Of a stretch of 64,000 bases of DNA, positions 61,126 through 64,000 are shown piece after piece (within the stretch, counting starts at the first letter, position 1; every line of letters begins with the position of its first letter). The DNA is from TTA-H9 sp002071415 (GTDB lineage Bacteria; Bacteroidota; Bacteroidia; Bacteroidales; TTA-H9): NCBI GenBank assembly GCA_035411425.1, contig DAONSX010000001.1, positions 135,083-199,082 of the forward strand, given 5' to 3'. The position numbers and the translations under genes were made by a program. The notes beneath the pieces are model-generated. The model saw only the letters and a program-made list of their open reading frames with translations, was not told the origin of the DNA and searched no databases.

Positions 61126-62259
61126 ATGACGAGGAAAAAGAAAAGCAAGAAGCACAAACTGGTAGGGGGCTTCCTTCGTTTGATTAGCCTATTGATTGCT
61201 ATTGGATTGATTATAAGCTGTATAGCTCAGTTCGTTCCTCCCGATAAATTCTGGCCTCCTGCATTCTTCGGACTTTCATTCCTCATCTGGTTTGTGGCTA
61301 ACCTGTTCTTCCTTATTTTTTGGATCATTCGCAGGGCTCGTTTTGCATGGATACATGTAGCATGCCTTATTCTTTCTCTTCATCTCTTCTCGCATTTCAT
61401 CCCATTGAAGGGTTCCAAAAGCTCCGACAAGCTGCCTGCTTCTATTAGCTTGCTCAGTTATAACATCAAAGGACTTGCAGGTGTAAACTCAATTAAAAGT
61501 TCAGGCTTATCCGACTCTTTGTTCAATTTTATTAAAAATGAAAATGCCAACATTGTTTGTTTGCAGGAATATACCGAAAGGCGAAGGGAAAACAAGCCTC
61601 CAGCGGAACTGGTTTTCAAATCCATGGATTTGGATCATTTCGCCAAATCGGCCTATTTTAAAAATAAAGAAGTTGCCCGTTTGTTTATAGCTACCTTTAG
61701 TCAATTCCCGATTTGCAACAAAATAGAAGTCCACAGTGACCATCGATTGATAGCGTTAATTACTGATATTGTGGTCGAAAAAGATACTTTCCGTGTATTT
61801 AATGTTCATTTACAGTCTATTTCGTTTAACGATGAGAATTACAGGTTTTTAATGGAAGCTCAACAAAATATTTCTTCACTTCAGAGCGATTCCATGCAGC
61901 AAGATTCCAAGAAAATATTCTGGAAGATTCGGACTGGATTTATCAAACGCGCTGGTCAGGCCCGGCTCTTACGTGAAATAATCGAAACTTCACCATATCC
62001 TGTGGTGGTTTGCGGCGATTTCAACGACACTCCGGCATCTTATGCCTACCATACTATAAAAAGAGGACTCACAGATGCCTTTATGGAAAAAGGAAAAGGC
62101 ATTGGCAACACCTATTTTGGAAATCTTCCTAAAATTCGAATTGATTATGTGCTGCTACATCCCAAATTTCAATGCCAGAGATTCGAAATCATCAAACAAA
62201 CCATTTCGGACCATCATCCTGTAAAAGCAGTCTTTTACAAGAAGAAATACGATGAATAA
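61126..62259 (+). CDS. Membrane-anchored endonuclease/exonuclease/phosphatase-fold protein
   Basis: 377 residues. Three hydrophobic helices in the first 110 residues anchor it. The catalytic part shows LLSYNIKGL, IVCLQEY with the metal Glu, VVVCGDFNDTPASYAYHTI with the catalytic Asp and Asn, RIDYVLL, and SDHHPV with the final Asp-His pair. This is an intact EEP enzyme, in contrast to the shortened one at 52.5 kb. Substrate may be a lipid, nucleic acid or sugar phosphate. Its stop overlaps the next start by one base. Confidence 0.88.
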   Translation: MTRKKKSKKHKLVGGFLRLISLLIAIGLIISCIAQFVPPDKFWPPAFFGLSFLIWFVANLFFLIFWIIRRARFAWIHVACLILSLHLFSHFIPLKGSKSSDKLPASISLLSYNIKGLAGVNSIKSSGLSDSLFNFIKNENANIVCLQEYTERRRENKPPAELVFKSMDLDHFAKSAYFKNKEVARLFIATFSQFPICNKIEVHSDHRLIALITDIVVEKDTFRVFNVHLQSISFNDENYRFLMEAQQNISSLQSDSMQQDSKKIFWKIRTGFIKRAGQARLLREIIETSPYPVVVCGDFNDTPASYAYHTIKRGLTDAFMEKGKGIGNTYFGNLPKIRIDYVLLHPKFQCQRFEIIKQTISDHHPVKAVFYKKKYDE

Positions 62260-63074
62260 TGGAAAAGGGGAAATATTTTCTTGATTTGAAATTTTTTTTA
62301 GATGAGGCTGCTGAATTTTTCAATTGCCCAGAATTCATTCCAGAAGACCCAATTTGCATTCCACATCGTTACCAAATGCGAGAAGATATAGAGATAAGTG
62401 CATTTTTAGCTGCCATCATGGCTTGGGGAAATCGAAAAACCATCATCACAAAAGCGTCAGAACTGCTCGAGCGCATGCACAATCATCCCTTTGAATTCAT
62501 TATGGACGACAATCCCAAAAAATATAAATTTGTCGAAGGCTTCAAACACAGGACCCTGAATGACGAAGATATAATCTTTTTGTTAGAAGGGCTTCATTTC
62601 ATCTATAAGAAACATCAAAGTCCTGAAAAACTTTTCATGCCTCGGCAAAATGAACCCGACACATCAGGTGGTATTCAGCGATTTGTGGAGCTGATGCTGC
62701 AAAGCCCACATTCTAAGCGCTCTCTCAAACATTTACCAAACATCGAAAAGGGCTCGGCTGCAAAGAGAATCAACATGTTTTTAAGATGGATGGTTAGAAA
62801 GGACGACAAAGGTGTTGATTTTGGCCTGTGGTATATTCCGGCGAATAAATTATTGTGCCCGCTCGATGTGCATAGCGGCCGCACCGCACGTGAATTAGGC
62901 CTGCTATCCCGACCCCAGAACGACTTGAAAGCAGTAATAGAACTAACTTCCCACCTGAGGGAATTAGATGCTAACGATCCGATAAAATACGATTTTGCAC
63001 TGTTTGGGCTAAGTATGCAAAAAACATCCCTTTGGACGAGCATATCGGGAAGGCCGGGAGACGAAGAAGGTTGA
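62259..63074 (+). CDS. TIGR02757 family protein (DUF2400)
   Basis: 271 residues, the length of the family. Conserved segments are PICIPHRYQMREDIEISAFLAAIMAWGNRK, FKHRTLNDEDI, KRINMFLRWMVRKDDKGVDFGLW, and PLDVHSGRTARELGLLSRPQND. The family has a helix-hairpin-helix-like fold related to DNA glycosylases but no proven activity. It starts on the last base of the preceding EEP gene (translational coupling), hinting at a shared pathway. Convergent with mazG. Confidence 0.85.
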   Translation: MEKGKYFLDLKFFLDEAAEFFNCPEFIPEDPICIPHRYQMREDIEISAFLAAIMAWGNRKTIITKASELLERMHNHPFEFIMDDNPKKYKFVEGFKHRTLNDEDIIFLLEGLHFIYKKHQSPEKLFMPRQNEPDTSGGIQRFVELMLQSPHSKRSLKHLPNIEKGSAAKRINMFLRWMVRKDDKGVDFGLWYIPANKLLCPLDVHSGRTARELGLLSRPQNDLKAVIELTSHLRELDANDPIKYDFALFGLSMQKTSLWTSISGRPGDEEG

Positions 63075-63163
63075 AGACGGAGAGACTGAGAGACTTTAAC
63101 TTCACCATAAAACCCATAAGAACTCATTTTTAACTTTCATCTCACCATTCTCCATTTCAGAAT

Positions 63164-63964
63164 TCACTTACCCTGGTTTTTCTCCGATTTTTTTGCTTCT
63201 TCCCAAAGTTTATCCATTTGATTCAATGTGAGCTGGTCGAATTTTTGACCATTGAAGTTTAGCACATCCTCCATGTATTGAAAACGGCTGATGAATTTGC
63301 GATTGGTATTTTCGAGGGCATCTTCGGGATTCACTCCTATAAAGCGTGCATAATTGACCAAAGAAAACAACAAGTCGCCAAACTCTTCCTCGAGTCTTTC
63401 TTTAGGGGATAAATTTTCGACTTCTTGTTTTAATTCTTGCATCTCCTCGAGCACTTTTTCCCAAACCTGTTGCGAATTTTCCCAATCGAAACCAATGCCA
63501 CGAGCTTTTTCTTGCATACGATAAGCCTTCATCAAAGGCGGAAGAGAAGGTGGCACTCCCTCCAATACTGAATTTTTCCCTTCTTTTTCGAGTTTGATTT
63601 TTTCCCAGTTATCGGCAACTTCCTGAGCACTGGTAACTACCGCATCTCCAAAAATATGAGGATGTCGGTTGATGAGCTTCCGGTTTATGCCTTCCAACAC
63701 CTCAGCTAAATTAAAATCACCTCTTTCGGAGGCTATCTTTGCATAGAATACCAAATGCATCATCAAATCGCCCAATTCACCACGAATCGCATCTCCATCG
63801 TGGCTGAGTATAGCATCGGAAAGTTCGTAGGTTTCTTCTATAGTTAAATGCCTCAGGCTTTCACTCGTTTGACTTCTATCCCATGGACATTCTGCCCTAA
63901 GTTTATCCATGATTTCGAGAAGTTGTTCAAATTTTTCAAGCGCTTGTTGATTTTCAGAATTCAT
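63164..63964 (-). CDS. mazG: Nucleoside triphosphate pyrophosphohydrolase MazG
   Basis: 266 residues with two MazG domains. The first (about 15-120) has CPWDRSQTSESLRHLTIEETYELSDAI and GELGDLMMHLVFYAKIA; the second (about 140-240) has EELKQEVE-like residues and EEFGDLLFSLVNYARF. It hydrolyses NTPs to NMP and pyrophosphate, cleaning abnormal nucleotides and, in E. coli, lowering ppGpp. The ATG is 36 bases from the window end, so its promoter lies mostly outside. Full length. Confidence 0.95.
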   Translation of the reverse strand: MNSENQQALEKFEQLLEIMDKLRAECPWDRSQTSESLRHLTIEETYELSDAILSHDGDAIRGELGDLMMHLVFYAKIASERGDFNLAEVLEGINRKLINRHPHIFGDAVVTSAQEVADNWEKIKLEKEGKNSVLEGVPPSLPPLMKAYRMQEKARGIGFDWENSQQVWEKVLEEMQELKQEVENLSPKERLEEEFGDLLFSLVNYARFIGVNPEDALENTNRKFISRFQYMEDVLNFNGQKFDQLTLNQMDKLWEEAKKSEKNQGK

Positions 63965-64000
63965 TTCAATTTATTTTACAAATTCTATTTTTATTCTGAA

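Overview
The window reads as a chromosome segment from a member of the Bacteroidota, probably an anaerobe or facultative anaerobe of moderate to low GC. The evidence is: many intergenic -7 boxes of the Bacteroidota form TAnnTTTG a few tens of bases before start codons; almost no purine-rich ribosome binding sites; remnants of secreted proteins, one with a type IX secretion (T9SS) sorting tail; typical Bacteroidota families (LysM plus periplasmic-binding-domain protein, full-length transketolase, short ThiF, long ribosomal protein S1); and a tungsten-type aldehyde:ferredoxin oxidoreductase. No phage, insertion sequence, integrase or CRISPR array was seen.

Layout. 1-6.3 kb: the 3' end of an LTA-synthase/sulfatase-like gene, pdxB, tRNA-Gly(CCC), an HD-family protein that has lost metal ligands, a membrane glycosyltransferase-like protein and ligA. 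6.3-12.4 kb: aldehyde ferredoxin oxidoreductase, a 59-residue winged-helix protein, a periplasmic thioredoxin, a thiF-thiS pair, a CAP-domain protein, a decayed T9SS tail and a flavin reductase. 12.4-28 kb: housekeeping genes (guaA, LysM/periplasmic-binding protein, gcvT, patB-like, HAD phosphatase, Na/Pi cotransporter, argS, a lipoprotein, rpsA, rnz, tRNA-Arg). 28-35 kb: an MFS transporter, a DUF3298-type protein, an ankyrin-phosphatase fusion, a small protein and an unrecognised 383-residue protein whose promoter sits inside an array of TTAATTAAG-like palindromes. 35-40 kb: a radical SAM protein, a sigma-54 response regulator and a large hybrid histidine kinase.

40-47 kb: trmD, a small coiled-coil gene, zapA, a probable 6S RNA, rny (RNase Y), transketolase, an outer-membrane barrel and an intact HD protein. 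47.3-48.8 kb is a gene graveyard: two decayed secreted-protein genes, a direct repeat and a large hairpin. 48.8-56.9 kb is a long minus-strand run: GroES-like protein, iron/cobalamin-type ABC importer (binding protein, permease, ATPase), a shortened exonuclease/phosphatase-fold protein, a YtcJ-like amidohydrolase lipoprotein, and an overlapping pair made of a coiled-coil J-domain protein and a beta-propeller without a signal peptide. 57-64 kb: small membrane protein, mutL, two rhomboid proteases, a membrane-anchored endonuclease/phosphatase-fold protein, a TIGR02757 protein and mazG.

The most unusual items are the J-domain/propeller pair, the operator array in front of the 383-residue protein, the pseudogene cluster, and several proteins that keep a family fold but have lost or changed active-site residues (HD protein at 2.0 kb, MutL, the exonuclease-fold protein at 52.5 kb, and the altered cysteine spacing of the aldehyde oxidoreductase). 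Family assignments come from reading the sequence only; no database search was run.
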